Shown here: one piece after another, positions 37,507 to 49,967 of the stretch
How the letters are laid out: each line of letters starts with the position of its first letter
Numbering within the stretch: the stretch's first letter is position 1
Source: Hemibagrus wyckioides
Lineage: Eukaryota; Chordata; Actinopteri; Siluriformes; Bagridae
NCBI RefSeq assembly: GCF_019097595.1
Contig: NC_080717.1
Location: 7,156,001 to 7,220,000, forward strand
Length of the DNA stretch: 64,000 bases
Direction: 5' to 3'
Notes under the pieces: model-generated
Seen by the model: only the letters and a program-made list of their open reading frames with translations
Told to the model about the DNA's origin: nothing
The model's database searches: none
Program-made: the position numbers and the translations under genes

Positions 37507-38574
37507 AGTGATCCTGGTTCCTGACTCCTTCTGCTCTCCAGACCTGCCTAATTTATCCTGAGGACCTACTTCTGTTTAGTGTTTTTGTCTCCTGAAAATC
37601 ACTCACTGCTGCTGAGGATGTCCTGCATGGACAGCCTGAAGATCACCATGAGATTATTGTGGATAGTACTGCTTAGAAGCCATAAGAATGACTGTGGATG
37701 TTCTTCCTTGGAAATACCTTGGGACTACAATTGCTATGAACCATTTGCATTCAAATTTCCATCACTGATCAGGTAATAACGTCCATTTGATCCATTAGAC
37801 TTATAAACTATATGTAATGAACGGGGTGGACGCCGCCGATGGATCTCTGCCATAAGCTCGATCATCCGCGGTAGCAGACCAGACCCAAGTGCAGGACTGC
37901 AGTATGTGCACTGCTCTTAAACGAACACAACTACATTAAAGGTAACAGAAATAAACCAGAACTATGACATGATAACAAATAACCTCAACAAAACATGACT
38001 ATAGCATAACAATCTAGATAACACGTCGGGTCTTACGGTTCACACACACCGTCAACACATAAGCATGAGGACTAACACCGACCAAGACAGAAGGAGAATT
38101 ATATATAAAGCAGAACATCAAGGGAAAACAAGGGACAGGTGAGAAAGCGGGAAATAAACCACTCGCCAGGACCCCCCAGGGGTCTGGCAAGGAGCTATCC
38201 CAAAAACTCCTAACACTATAACACATTCAGAAATGACTCTGACATTAATATTCATAAGTTCTTCATAAGCTCCTAAGTTAATGTTTAGACAATTAGCACT
38301 TTTTGACCAGACTCTACATAGTTACTGATGATAAAATTATTTATAACCGCATATCCGGTGTCACTCAGAAAAGGACTCCCCTTTGAGTTTGATTCTTAAG
38401 ATTACTTCCTCATTTCATCTTAGGGAGGTTCTCCATCCCATTGTTTTCTATCATGAGGGATAATTTATATGTTTAAAATTAAAATCTGGAATTTATAATC
38501 TTTCTGTTAAGCTGCCTTGTGACAGTGTCCATTATTAAAAATGCTATGCAAATAAAACGGAACTGAAATTGAAA
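37507..38574 (+). repeat. dispersed fish repeat, interrupted by a solo LTR
   Basis: The left part (37507-37812) begins 'cctggttcctgactcc' and includes 'aatcactcactgctgctgagg'. The right part (38216-38574) ends with 'gctgccttgtgacagtgtcc' and 'gctatgcaaataaaa', a common 3' end in fish dispersed repeats. Removing the LTR and one CTATA joins the two halves smoothly. The 65-codon ORF inside is not a host gene. Confidence 0.6.
37813..38215 (-). mobile_element. solo LTR, Gypsy-like
   Basis: 403 bp, starting TGTAATGAAC and ending CCTAACA, flanked by a perfect CTATA duplication (37808-37812 and 38216-38220). Promoter sense is probably minus: on that strand a TATA-like 'tttatatataattc' lies mid-way. 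It was left by recombination between two LTRs of a lost element. Confidence 0.82.
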
Positions 38575-40506
38575 CAGTTGAACATCATAAAACAGCTCTG
38601 AATTTTATCAGATACTACAGTGCAATTAAAAATCATATATTAATTATTAAGATTAATATGGTAGATGTTCAGTGTGTAATTTTCCACTAATATAACCTAG
38701 TTTTAGCCAGTGATAACTGCCACCATTTTACACTTTCTACTCAGAAGGATCCACTGATATTCTACAGGATACTGCAATGCCTGACTGAGCTTTCACACCA
38801 CTTTAAGGATCTAACGATGCCCTTTAAGTTAAAAAAACGGATACTAATATAAGCCTCGGAGATGCCAGGGTCAAGGATGAAAAAGCATTTATGCATCAAA
38901 GTACTTGGAAACCCCATGTAGTCCTCATTGTAGCTGGTGGACATGGTATGAAAAGGGCCTGACCTGCTCTCTCTTCGTCTTTCTGTCTCAGTACTCCAAA
39001 CAGGAACATCACTCACAGATCTACTTTATATATCCTGGCCCATCAAAATTTTTTGAAGAAACTGGAGTGCAATTTGCAGATGAAGTGAAATCGACTTAAA
39101 TCCAGGATAATGGAGTCACTCCCAGCTGTATAATCAGCTTCTGTCTGCCCAACATGATTCATCTCATCATTTCTTACACTGAACCTTCCACTCTCTCCGT
39201 CAAGCACGCATAAACCATAAACCATAAACCTACAAAGCACAAGCTATGAAAAAAAAAAAACCCCTGGCAATGAAGTGCTGAGGCTTACATATCGTGATTC
39301 CACCAAAATCCCCTTCAAATGAATGCGGTGGTCTCTCAACAGAGCACATCATTACATTCCTGTACAAAAGAGCAGGAAGAGAGCGAGTGCAGGACTTTAA
39401 GGTGCAAATTCACGGCAGCTCAGAATAAAAGCCTTGTGCTGATCAAGCAGGCAAGATCGCACAATGTGCTGAGAGCCTAGTTGAAAAGAAAGTGATGCAC
39501 CGGCTTTTCTCATAAAGAATTTCCCATGAAAAGGTGACTTGTCATTCGTCAAGCCTACAATAGTTTTCCTGAAGAAATTCTTTATAAGGCAGAACTCATA
39601 TGACATTTAAAAATGTCTACTATACAGCACACTCATAATGTTTTATGGAGCGCATAGTCTGTGCTGTCATTTTTTTTTTTTTTTTTCTTTTCACCAACTC
39701 AGCTTTCTCACAATGATGTTGCTGGCGCTCAAGAAGCACATGTGAAAAAAATAAAATAAAAGGCTTTCCCGTAATGTTTTGGTTGTCTCCATGTTATTAC
39801 ATTCAAACACGAAATGCAATTCAAAATCAGCTTAGAATCAATCGGCTTTCGACAGCCAATGAGATCTACTTTGTTTCTCTTTTCTCAGCTTCTCAGTGAG
39901 CAGCTTTCTTGCTGTAGTGTAGAGATGCTTTCACTAATAAGGTGATTAAAGTAGCTGGGTGTCATCATCCATCACCGAGAGCCAGGCAGCAGGGGCATGT
40001 TGTCGAGAACTCATCTTCTATGGTGGTAGGATATCGGTGTATACCTGAGGTCTAGCAGCTATGGGAGGTTGAAACCTGGAGACAGCAACAGACACCTTCT
40101 TGCTCAGACATGACTAATTGAAGTGGTGTCTTGACACCGGAACAAACCGCCTACTCTATAGCAGGGTTTCTGTACAGCTGATTTTAGAAGCAAAAGAAAT
40201 CTGACATATTAGTCAACTATTTACATTTCTAGCTTTTTTCAGATACCCTTACTGACAGTGAATTAGTGAAGTGTTTATAGTATCCAGAGGCATTATAGGA
40301 TTGATGGAAGGAAAAGTATTACCCACATGCACACACTTAGGCAGATTGGCAGCTTCATTTAAGATTTGTAATGTATTTGTTTCAAGTGTGTAACGCTCTA
40401 CTGAATGCATGCCATGGTTCCTTTGAATATCAAACTGAACGTCTGCTTAAATCCAGTTTATGTGAACGTTTTGGAATTGAGATCCATGCTATTATTTATT
40501 TATAAG
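38575..40506. other. non-coding stretch
   Basis: No gene recognised. A T-run lies near 39670-39686. ORFs of 60-84 codons at 38762-39606 overlap one another on both strands and show no domain. Confidence 0.4.

Positions 40507-40604
<98 letters not shown>
40507..40604 (+). repeat. (TATC)n microsatellite
   Basis: About 24 perfect units, the same strand orientation as the arrays at 681, 867 and 49438. Confidence 0.98.
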
Positions 40605-40605
<1 letters not shown>

Positions 40606-40871
40606 AACTGATATTATTTTAACTTTCTTGAACAGCTGCCATGCCAGCCCATTTACATCATCTGGCCTGATGGATAAAAATGCATTATTGAGTAAACCGC
40701 ATTAAAATATTATTTGATTACAAATTAAATCAAGCTAAAGCCCTTCTGAACAGTGTGAGTTCATAAAGCCATGAGAAGTTCTGTACAGAGAAGAGTTTTA
40801 TTGTGTCTTCCTACTACCTCGAGGGATCCTGGGTCAAGTCAAGCTGTGCTAGAGGCACAAAGGGAAGGAAG

Positions 40872-41332
40872 TGTAGAATAGGGTGATGAGGGAGAACTTG
40901 TGGAAGTTGAGAACAAGTCGTGCAGCTGCATCCTGAATCAGTCGCAGGGGTCGGATGTCGTGCAGGAATAGACCTGCCAGCCGCGAGTTGCGGCTCATGT
41001 GTGAATTCCTAGATATTTGCAGTCGAGAGAAAATGTTGAGAATGACAACTGCACAAAAGTCTTCTGAGGCACAAGGAAAGTAGTCTTAAAGCCCTCCATA
41101 GGATGGTGAGATCAGATCAGTGTATCACTGGGCCACCACACTCCTTTATCTTCGATATCCATGAGAAACATTGTGAGAAGAAGGAAAGGAGAATCATAAG
41201 GGATCCCACACATACAGTACACCAGCCAAAAGCTTTCATATTTCTGGCAAACAATACTGCAGCATCTGAACAAGCACCTGTGTGGCCTCAGTGGAGAGAG
41301 ATGGCTGGATCCTCCTGATATTTCAACTGTGA
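40872..41332 (-). pseudogene. L2/jockey-type LINE polymerase C-terminal fragment, split
   Basis: On the minus strand the stretch 40880-40940 reads RLIQDAAARLVLNFHKFS, a hallmark of the region after the palm in L2/CR1-like LINEs. The adjoining upstream codons (equivalent to 'LSTEATQVLVQ') lie at about 41270-41320. The two are separated by Rex1-like sequence (40995-41268), which must have inserted. No 3' tail is identifiable. Confidence 0.7.
40995..41268 (+). pseudogene. Rex1-like LINE 3' fragment inserted in L2-like sequence
   Basis: The plus frame gives FDIHEKHCEKKERRIIRDP and then a hydrophobic FIFLAN block, the C-terminal tail of Rex1-type LINE polymerase. It is 5' truncated at the same point ('gtgtgaattcctagatattt') as the copy at 11212 ('catatgaattcttagaaatt'). 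Confidence 0.7.
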
Positions 41333-43610
41333 AAAAAATGGCATGATTTATGGTTGATGAAGTGGAAAAGTATCTGTAAAAAAGTGTTTATTCCTGTCTC
41401 TTTACAATCATACACTACCTGTTTGACTGAGGCTCTACTGGAGTGTCGCTTTGTTTCTCTCTTTTCAGTATATACACATTATAAATAGTTGAATGCAACA
41501 AATAATTTATTTATTCTTTAAATCCGCAGTGGGATCTGCTTAAGAGGTTTATCTTGGAATCAATCCCACAGAGCTGGCGATTTAGGGATGAGGAGAAGGG
41601 ATGAGAGAAGAGAATGCAGGATAGACATTTATTTGTGCTGGATTTGTTGTAAAAATGAGTTTTTTATATCCAGGTAATTTTCAGGGGTGGGAAAAAATTG
41701 AAATGCTGACAAAGGTGTAACAGAGAAGCCGTCACGGTCTATGTGCCACAGTCTGTAACTTCACATTAACAACTCTGCTATGGGCTTAGAGATATTGCAG
41801 CCAGCGCACATCTGAATGTCCATACTGCTTCAAATCAGTCATTTGCACCTCAGATTTGATTCATGTAAATACATTTCTCACACCTTAGGGGTCTGGTCTA
41901 TAAATAGCAGAGGGAGATGGAAATTTCTTTCTTTCTGCTTTTGTTTTTTGGCTTAAATACTATTTTAGAATTTGTGGACTTTTTTGTAGTAGACTTTTGT
42001 AGACTCTGTAGACTAAAATCCCTAATATGAAATGCTAATTTTCATCTAATTATATTTAATGGAACGGCTATTAAAGTTATAATCTGCTCTGTTTCCACAG
42101 TTAAAGAGGTGCATTTTTTTTAAATGATTTAATTTTTTTTTTTTTTTTACATTATATTGGCTAATTTAAATAATATATAAAATGATTTAATTAATAAATA
42201 TCTATTTTATACATTTCTTTTGTTAGATTTTTGTTAGTTTTCAGTGTTCATAATGCAATTTACTGCACATTTAACGTTAAAATATGTCAATTATTTTGTA
42301 TAGTGAAATACAGTGCAATTGTATCTTAAAAAATATAAAATACTTGTACATTTTCATTTGTAAACATTAGATTAGTTAACTCAACATGAAAGTCACATCA
42401 GTAACACTGATAACAAGTGAATTAAAATAACAAAAGAATTTGTTAAAATGTTTTGATTCATTATTTTGTCAAAGTTTTTTGAAACAGCAGGGATCTTTCT
42501 CAAAATGATGGTTTAATATGACGATATCTGATGCCATACTAGTGTTTATACATATATTATATATTTATATTGTTCAAATCATAATTGCTGTCATGTTGAA
42601 AGTTTCAGACAAAAGTTTCAGAGACATCTTTCTTTGAGATCAACACAGCTAACAAGAACAATTAACTCCTGCTCTTGGAACGTAAGATATAATTAGAAAT
42701 CGTAATAAATCAAGGGCTTATGAATATCACATGATGAGAGCTTACATAGAATCATCAAACCTCTACATGTTTTTCATCTTATGACTGTAATAAACACTTT
42801 TTTTTATAGTCTTTTAAGCTTAAATTGGGCCTTTGTTGCAAATTGACAGCTCTGCTCTTCTGCTTCCACAATCTACCAACAGCACATGTCCCTAACTTCC
42901 ATTTTCTCTTTTCACCAGACCATCTGACTGACCTGTGTTGCCAGTGGACCTTCTGCTGTCATGGCAGGAGACGTGAGCTCTGAAGCTGGCTCCATTTTCC
43001 ATGGACAACCGATCGAAGCTCCTGTCTTTATCCAGTCCTGTCTGTTGGAGGACTGGAAGTGAGCGATAGGCCTGGAGTGGAACATAAGGACAGGGACAAA
43101 GCAGCTCAGCCTCAGCTTGGCACTGTCTAGCTTGCACATTACATGGCTTCACTCATGATTCTACACCATGGATCAGTGTCATATCGGTGCTATAGAGGGA
43201 GAGTAATGTTTATACTGAAAGGATGAATGAGCTCTATTAGATGTTGACTTCAGATTTGCCGTTGTCATGTGTAAATTTAGTGCTGAGTTTGTATTTTTAG
43301 TCTGCTAATGAGGTGGAAAAAATCCACTGACTGGGCAACTCTAAAAGATAAGTATGATGAAAAAAAAGACTGAAATCATGCAAATCGTGACATTACAACC
43401 CTGCATACAAATGACAACTTAGCAAGAGAAGCTGCCTTTAATATAGCCCAATTTTGCTAGTATTTCCTATTATATGATTACAAATACTTTGAAATATTCT
43501 TGTTCTATTGGCTTATTAAGTCCTTGTCTTTATTTTATTCATTTCCAGAAAGAAGAAAAATTACCTTTGACCTTATAGCGACCTTCAATCTGTCTATGAT
43601 CTCATATTTT
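41333..43610. other. AT-rich non-coding stretch
   Basis: No gene or named repeat recognised. A T18 run lies near 42130-42150. Overlapping 86 and 75 codon minus ORFs at 42892-43152 are in a locally GC-richer patch but show no domain. Confidence 0.4.
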
Positions 43611-43870
43611 GGGGTGGCTCAGTGCTTAGCACATTAACCTCATACCTCTGGGGTTGCAGGTTCGATTCCTGCCCTGAATGTGCAGAGTTTTGGATGTTCT
43701 CTCCATGCTTCAGGGGCTCCTCCAGGTATGCCTCCAAAGACATGTGTTGCAACTTGATTGGCATCTTTATATAGTCTGTACTGTGTGATTGTGCCCTGTG
43801 AATGGTTCCCTGGGATAGGCTCCAGGTCCTCACAACCCTGTATGGGATAAACAATTCAGAAAACGGATAG
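43611..43870 (+). repeat. SINE type 1, nearly full length
   Basis: The best-preserved copy. A box TGGCTCAGTGC is at 43615-43625 and B box GGTTCGATTCC at 43659-43669, so RNA polymerase III signals are still readable. The body follows and the end is 'gggataaacaattcagaaaac'. The tRNA cannot be folded as a real tRNA gene past the B box. Confidence 0.85.
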
Positions 43871-43949
43871 ATCTTTTGGTTTATTGATATTTGTTTTTAT
43901 ATAAATATTTGGTTAATTTTACTTGTATAACAGGAAATCACCAATATTC

Positions 43950-44301
43950 ATGGATTCATCCATCCATCCATTCATCCATTGTCTATACCCGCTTATTCCT
44001 AATTAGGGTCACGGGGGTCTTCTGGAGCCTATCTCAGGGCGTACATAGGGAGAAAGGCAGGGGTACACCCTGGACAGGTCACCAGTCCATCGCAGGTCCA
44101 ATGCCAAGTCACACATATTCAAATACTCATTCATATCTATTGTATCCAATACTGATAATGGCATTTTTAGTAGGTGGGAGGAAACTAGAAGACCTGGAGT
44201 AACCCATAGAATTACACAAAAAACTCTTAAAGCCCAGGATTGAACCATGGACCTTAGAGCTGTGAGGTGGCATTGCTACCTAGTGCATCACTGTGCTTCT
44301 T
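43950..44301 (-). repeat. SINE type 1, full length with tail
   Basis: On the minus strand the head is at 44271-44300 and the B box GGTTCAATCC at 44247-44238. The body continues leftward and ends in CATC/CATT tail units (43956-43980). It lies tail to tail with the preceding copy, only about 80 bp away. Confidence 0.82.
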
Positions 44302-44339
44302 CTTTCAAACCATTTAACAAAAAGGAACATAAATACTCT

Positions 44340-44432
44340 TAATATGAATTGATTCTTTTATTTCTAGTAACCGCTTTATTCTTGTCAGGGTGATGGTGGA
44401 TCTGGATCCTATCACCAGGACACTGGAAAGAT
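44340..44432 (-). repeat. SINE type 1 tail fragment
   Basis: Reads 'taaccgctttattcttgtcagggt', the inverse of the tail phrase, followed by 'ggatctggatcc'. A (CA)n tract of about 13 units follows at 44454-44481. Confidence 0.65.
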
Positions 44433-44451
44433 GCTTCACAAGCCAAAATGT

Positions 44452-44482
<31 letters not shown>

Positions 44483-44660
44483 GTCGCACCTATGGGCAAG
44501 TAGCTAATGCTCTATAAAGTAAGAGCAATTTTATTTCTTATTTAATACATACAAAAACATATTAATAGTTAATAGACTCTCGGGTTTCCCAGCTTTATAG
44601 TCTGGTACAGTGTTCTTATGAATGTAAATTCTCATTCATCTTCAGTTCAGAGCTCCTGTA

Positions 44661-44878
44661 CACTCACCAACCACTTTATAAAAAACACCTGCATATTCAA
44701 GCAATTATCCAACACACCACAAAAGCTTCCTTTAATGTGCAAATGAATTCAGAGCAGCAATCCAGCCCAAGTGGATCCAGCAACCATATCATAGTCAAAC
44801 TCACTGACATCATGTTTTATGCTTGATATGAACATTAACTGAAGCTCTTGACCTCTATCTTTATAGTTTTATGAAAAG
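44661..44878 (-). mobile_element. internally deleted Tc1-like element (family X)
   Basis: The left end CACTCACCAACCACTTTAT is the family X terminal repeat, with TA just outside (44659-44660). The right part is the inverse of the family X 5' region ('gaacattaactgaagctcttgacctc'). Everything between, including the catalytic core, is missing. It runs into a SINE at the right. Confidence 0.65.
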
Positions 44879-45003
44879 AAAAAGGATCAGAGAGGTTAAA
44901 GGCTATGCTCAGGGGGCCAACAGTGGCAGCTTGGTGGAGCTGGAGCTTGAACCCTGAACCCGAGCAACAACCCCGAGCCTTAACCACTTGAGCCACCCTC
45001 TTC
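44879..45003 (-). repeat. tRNA-derived SINE, type 2
   Basis: The minus strand starts 'gtggctcaagtggttaagg' and continues to 'caagctgccactgttggccc', the same order as at 5770-5940. Confidence 0.7.
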
Positions 45004-47194
45004 ACACTTATGTTCTCCTGCTGCCACATAATTCACTGAATGGAACAATACAAATAAGGCATGTCATAAGTGTTCCTATTGAAGTGACCAGTGAGTGCAT
45101 ATACATATACAAACGTGGCAGCTATATAACAAATATAGATTGTTTTTTATTAAGTTATTATGCGTGCTTTTATTAAACTAGGTAGATCATTCAGCAACAT
45201 TTTCTACATTCATTCATTATTAAATCTCTGCTTATAATTCTTTTTTTTTAAGCCTTAATAATTAGTTATAAGGACTGTCATATAATGATAATACGTATAT
45301 ACATTTCATGATCAATTAAAATAATAACAAAGTAATAACCTGTTCGTAATTAGAAAGCGGCTCTACTATTTAATTACTATGTACAATTTAATAACACTAA
45401 TTAAAACAAAACATTAAAAGTATTATCACTAAGTGCTTCAGGCAAAGCAAAAAAAAATATGCTAAAATAATCCACATTATAACTAAGTTGTTAGACAGCA
45501 TATTAAGTATGGAAAGGCAATTCATTAATTAATATATGATGCATTATTAGATTTTATAAAATTCTAAGAGAAAGCATTACCAGCTTATAAAGTATCACAG
45601 TGTCAGTGTAGCACCATAAGGCTAAACATCACTTCCCATTAGCCCCAGCATGTCTCATGGCACTAATCACTCACTCCAGTTTTCTGTTACACTTTAATTT
45701 GCTTGACTGTGTAACTGCGGTGTAGCTCACTGTCATGCTTCATGTTTGATGTCTTGTCTGTTTGCTGCTTTGCATAGTCTATATCTCCTGCTGTTTTGTG
45801 TGTACTCATCTCTTTTTACACCCTGAGCTAAAAAGGAGAATCCCTGACACACAAGCACAATTTTAATCACAGTAGATTTTCAAATAATAAAATAAATATA
45901 TGACTTCCTATAAGAATTTCATTTCTGTTTGTTGTGCATTTTACTGAAAATGAATATACGGCCAATTGACTTCACACAGCTTTTGTCATGTCCGATAAAA
46001 AAAAAAAAAAAAAAAAGTGTACACTTCACACACTGTGTGTGTTTATATTCTGTAGGAATCTCAAGGCTAAATTTCTTATTATATGTATGACAGAAGGGGT
46101 GGGGGGGTTAGGAGATCTTCACCTGCCCACATTTGGCACTTTGACATTTGGTGCTTTAACAGATGGTACAGTTTACAAAGCCCTACACAGTCTGCTGCTG
46201 ATATTCCTGCTTCTTATCTCCTACATGGCTGGATTCAATCCCAGACCTGACATTCTGTCACCGGTCTCTTTCAGAATCAAACCTGAGCTGAGCTTATGGA
46301 TGGTCAAAGGGCCACAAAAAAAAGCCGAGCAGCTCTATGCGTCTCTTTTGAAATTACAAAGAAAAATAAGGAGAGAAATAGGAAAGTTTCTTTTAGTCTT
46401 TTCAAACGCTCCTGAAGATGGGGGCGAGTGTCTCAGTGGGCATTGTGCACACAGGAAGCAGGGAACTGTGGGAGTTCTCTCCCTATCAATAGTTTCTTTC
46501 CACTGAGGCTTGGAAGGCAGCCAGCCTCCCAAGCCTTTTGGACAACGGCAAGCGGGTGAGAAAAGTTGCTGTCTCTTTCTTTTTTTTCCTTTTTTTTTTT
46601 ATTGGGGGGTGGGGGTGGGGTGCTGTGGTTTCCTGGCCGACACTTTATGAATAATGATTTATGATAAACCTGCCTGAGTGTCGAGCGCCCACACTTATTT
46701 TCTGAAATATGAATACAGTTGCACCCCAGAGAAAGCGACACATAATGGAGCTCTTTAAGTGCCCTTGTGGGTTTATATTTGATATTTTTTGCCACTGTTA
46801 GGATGAATTTTTGGGAAAAAAAAATGCTAACAAGAGCCAAGTAAAACTTGACCATGCAGAAGTTGGTGACTAAGTAATCTGCCTACTAAACTCGACTAAA
46901 ATCATGACACATTCTAGGCTTATTTAACACTTCTGGCACACAAGAAGGTCTCATACTTTTTGGTGGATAGTGAAATGAACTGAGATTATTAATTCAGAAC
47001 AGCAAATGTCCAACTTGAAATATGTTTTTATATGAAAATAGCTGGGATGTGTTTAATGATTCAGGTGGCTGTTGTTCTATTTTTGTAAGACGTGACAAGT
47101 TAGATGTTTTATTTTAAATTAATTAATTAATTAATTAATTTTGTTTTTCTTTTTGGCACCATGGGGAGAAAACATCTAGCTTATATCAAATGGC
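45004..47194. other. AT-rich non-coding stretch
   Basis: No gene recognised. An A20 run lies at 45997-46016, a G-rich tract at about 46604-46620 and (TTAA)n near 47117-47138. The 172-codon plus ORF at 45988-46506 starts in the A-run and has no family signature or support. Confidence 0.4.
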
Positions 47195-47196
47195 AA

Positions 47197-47263
<67 letters not shown>

Positions 47264-47264
47264 A
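47195..47264 (+). repeat. (AAAT)n microsatellite
   Basis: About 17 perfect units. Confidence 0.97.
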
Positions 47265-49436
47265 ATAAAAAAATCAGCAAACTCAAACATATGGGATGAC
47301 ATCAGTTTTTGCTGTTATGGAAAAAAAACAAAACAAAAACAAAAGCTTATTTATCTCTCCCACCATTTTCTTGCAAGCCATATTAATGAGACATTCACTG
47401 TATGAATAAAAAGAGACTGAAAAGACAGAAAAGAGAACTGGACAGATTAAAGAACTAAAGAACTGAAGCATTGCTATCTTTAAGAAGAGGTCAAGTCCTA
47501 CGGGTACTGCTATAGGTAGTCAGAGAGCATTGTGGGTAATAAAGGGAACTTATTAAATAAAGTAAAAAGACCAGTTTGCCAATGAAGAACTTACATTGAC
47601 AAAAATAAATAAATAAATAAATTAATTAAATAAATAAGTCAACTCTGAATTTAATCATAAAATAAACGATTGATTATAAATATTAATGTGCAAGTCATTC
47701 AGGATGGATTTTAAATGTAAATATTTTAATGATTTGATACGCCAGCACACCTGTTGCACAACCCTCGGGTGCCACATTGTAATTAATCGGCTTCAACTCA
47801 GTTCTCGGTTGAAAAGCTCATGCAGCATTCCTCTAGAAGGCATTTCTCTCTTTTCACTTTGCTTAAAGATCAAGAAAGGAATAAAGAATGGGATGGTCGT
47901 TTTTCTGAATCACCGCACTGACAATTTGCTACACAAATGGCCCTTAGCTATACCAACAAAACCAATACACAAGCTGATCACAAGCTGTTAGTCACCACAT
48001 TCATCCCGCATGGCTGAGTTGGAAAGCTGTTTTTTTTTTTTCTTTCTTTTTGCCTTAAGCATGAGGCATGAGTGTGTTTAATTCAGTCAACTAACATGTA
48101 ATCGGTTTCCAACAGTGTCTTTGACATGCTGTAATTAATCTTGAAGGCTCACTTGGGCATAACAATGATCCATTAGTGTCCTAATAGAATTTTATAAAAA
48201 ATGAATTGTTTGACTATTAAATCAGCCATTTAGAAAAATCCTCTGTTGTTAATTGACCACATTTTACTTCCTTTCTCTCATCAGACTTCTTGGATGTCTC
48301 TGTTTTCTAGCAGTTTGAAAGGAATGAGATGAAAATCTCCTTCTGAGATTCGATAGCCCAGACTGACCAATATATCATGCTGTAGCAGTAACACTTGACA
48401 GCCGAAAGGTCTTTTCTCCCCAGAGAAATGGGTCAGCTGAAATAGCCTAGAACTCTGTTCTTGACAAGGACTCTGTCCTCATCTCCTCCACAATCCAAGT
48501 TCTCTATCGAAAAGATTTTATTATTTTATTGGACTTGGCTTTGGAGAGGACGCTTCACTTTTCCCACCCATCTGCCACCATTACTTTTGTTGAAAGCATT
48601 CATTTTGGGCCAGTTACGGTCTCTGAGGACGTGTGGTGGTATCTCAAAAGGGCGCTTCCTTTTCTGCCTGGGTGAAGCAGTATGCTGCACTGCATAGCAA
48701 ATGAGGCATGCAGCAGAACACATTAGGCTTGGCATAATTAACAAGTGCTGGGAAAAGTAGGAACTGAAGTGTGTAAGGGCACAAATGAGCACGGCTAAAA
48801 ACTGACGCTCACAGCAATTTGTGGAGTGTTTTCATTTCCCTCTGCTCTCTCATCAGGTCCCTTGTTTCCGAGGCGAGATGTTGCCGTCCCCTCGACTCAC
48901 GTCAGTCTGGAACGTGTCAGTGCCGCTAGGGCCTCCATACTTAATAGGACTTTACTTTTCTTTCCTTTAGTCAAACATCAGTGTTTGATTTAAACATGGC
49001 AATGTGTCAGCTGTGCTTACTGCAGCAGCCTAACTGGTCAATTTAATCAACATTCCATGTTAGGGTGAAATGACCAGGGGATCTGACATGTTAGATTTAC
49101 TATGAAGCATTAAAATGACACAAAGTCAGCAGGACACTAATAGGCAATATGCTCAGGACCAAAAAACTCAAACGTGTATAAGTAAAATGGCCCATGTCCA
49201 TATTATGTATTGAAATGTCAAGACTCAAATCCACTAAGATCCCAGTGTTACGCTAGTTTACCTAAAGTTTAAAAGAGAATATGCGTGCAAAATTAACTAA
49301 ATATAGTAAAGTATATTATAAGGTCTACAATTCTCATTGAATTCTTGAGTTGTTTATTATTTTTCTATAACAGTATAGTTGTAACAGTACAGTTCCAGCT
49401 ATAACATAAATTATTGTTTTACAGTATATCAGTATG

Positions 49437-49437
<1 letters not shown>
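47265..49437. other. non-coding stretch with candidate conserved segments
   Basis: No gene recognised. 47680-48000, 48060-48260 and 48440-48960 are mostly repeat-free with more balanced composition. TAATTA cores occur near 48133 and 48736. Conservation is a guess from appearance only. The 88-codon minus ORF (48526-48792) overlaps a 78-codon plus ORF, and neither shows a domain. Confidence 0.3.

Positions 49438-49966
<529 letters not shown>

Positions 49967-49967
<1 letters not shown>

Noticed and set aside
42892..43152. Two overlapping minus-strand ORFs (86 and 75 codons) in a GC-richer patch
   Set aside because: Two frames open over the same bases with no domain; no splice-site pattern convincing enough to call an exon.
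43611..43680. Possible tRNA gene
   Set aside because: A and B boxes are present, but the sequence continues into the SINE body and the cloverleaf is not supported; it is a SINE head.
45988..46506. 172-codon plus-strand ORF
   Set aside because: Starts in an A20 run and has no family motif. Length alone in AT-rich DNA with a chance gap in stops is not evidence of a gene.
46598..46622. G-rich run as a strong G-quadruplex
   Set aside because: Only three clear G-runs with single-base loops before the pattern ends; weaker than the 11.4-kb tract.
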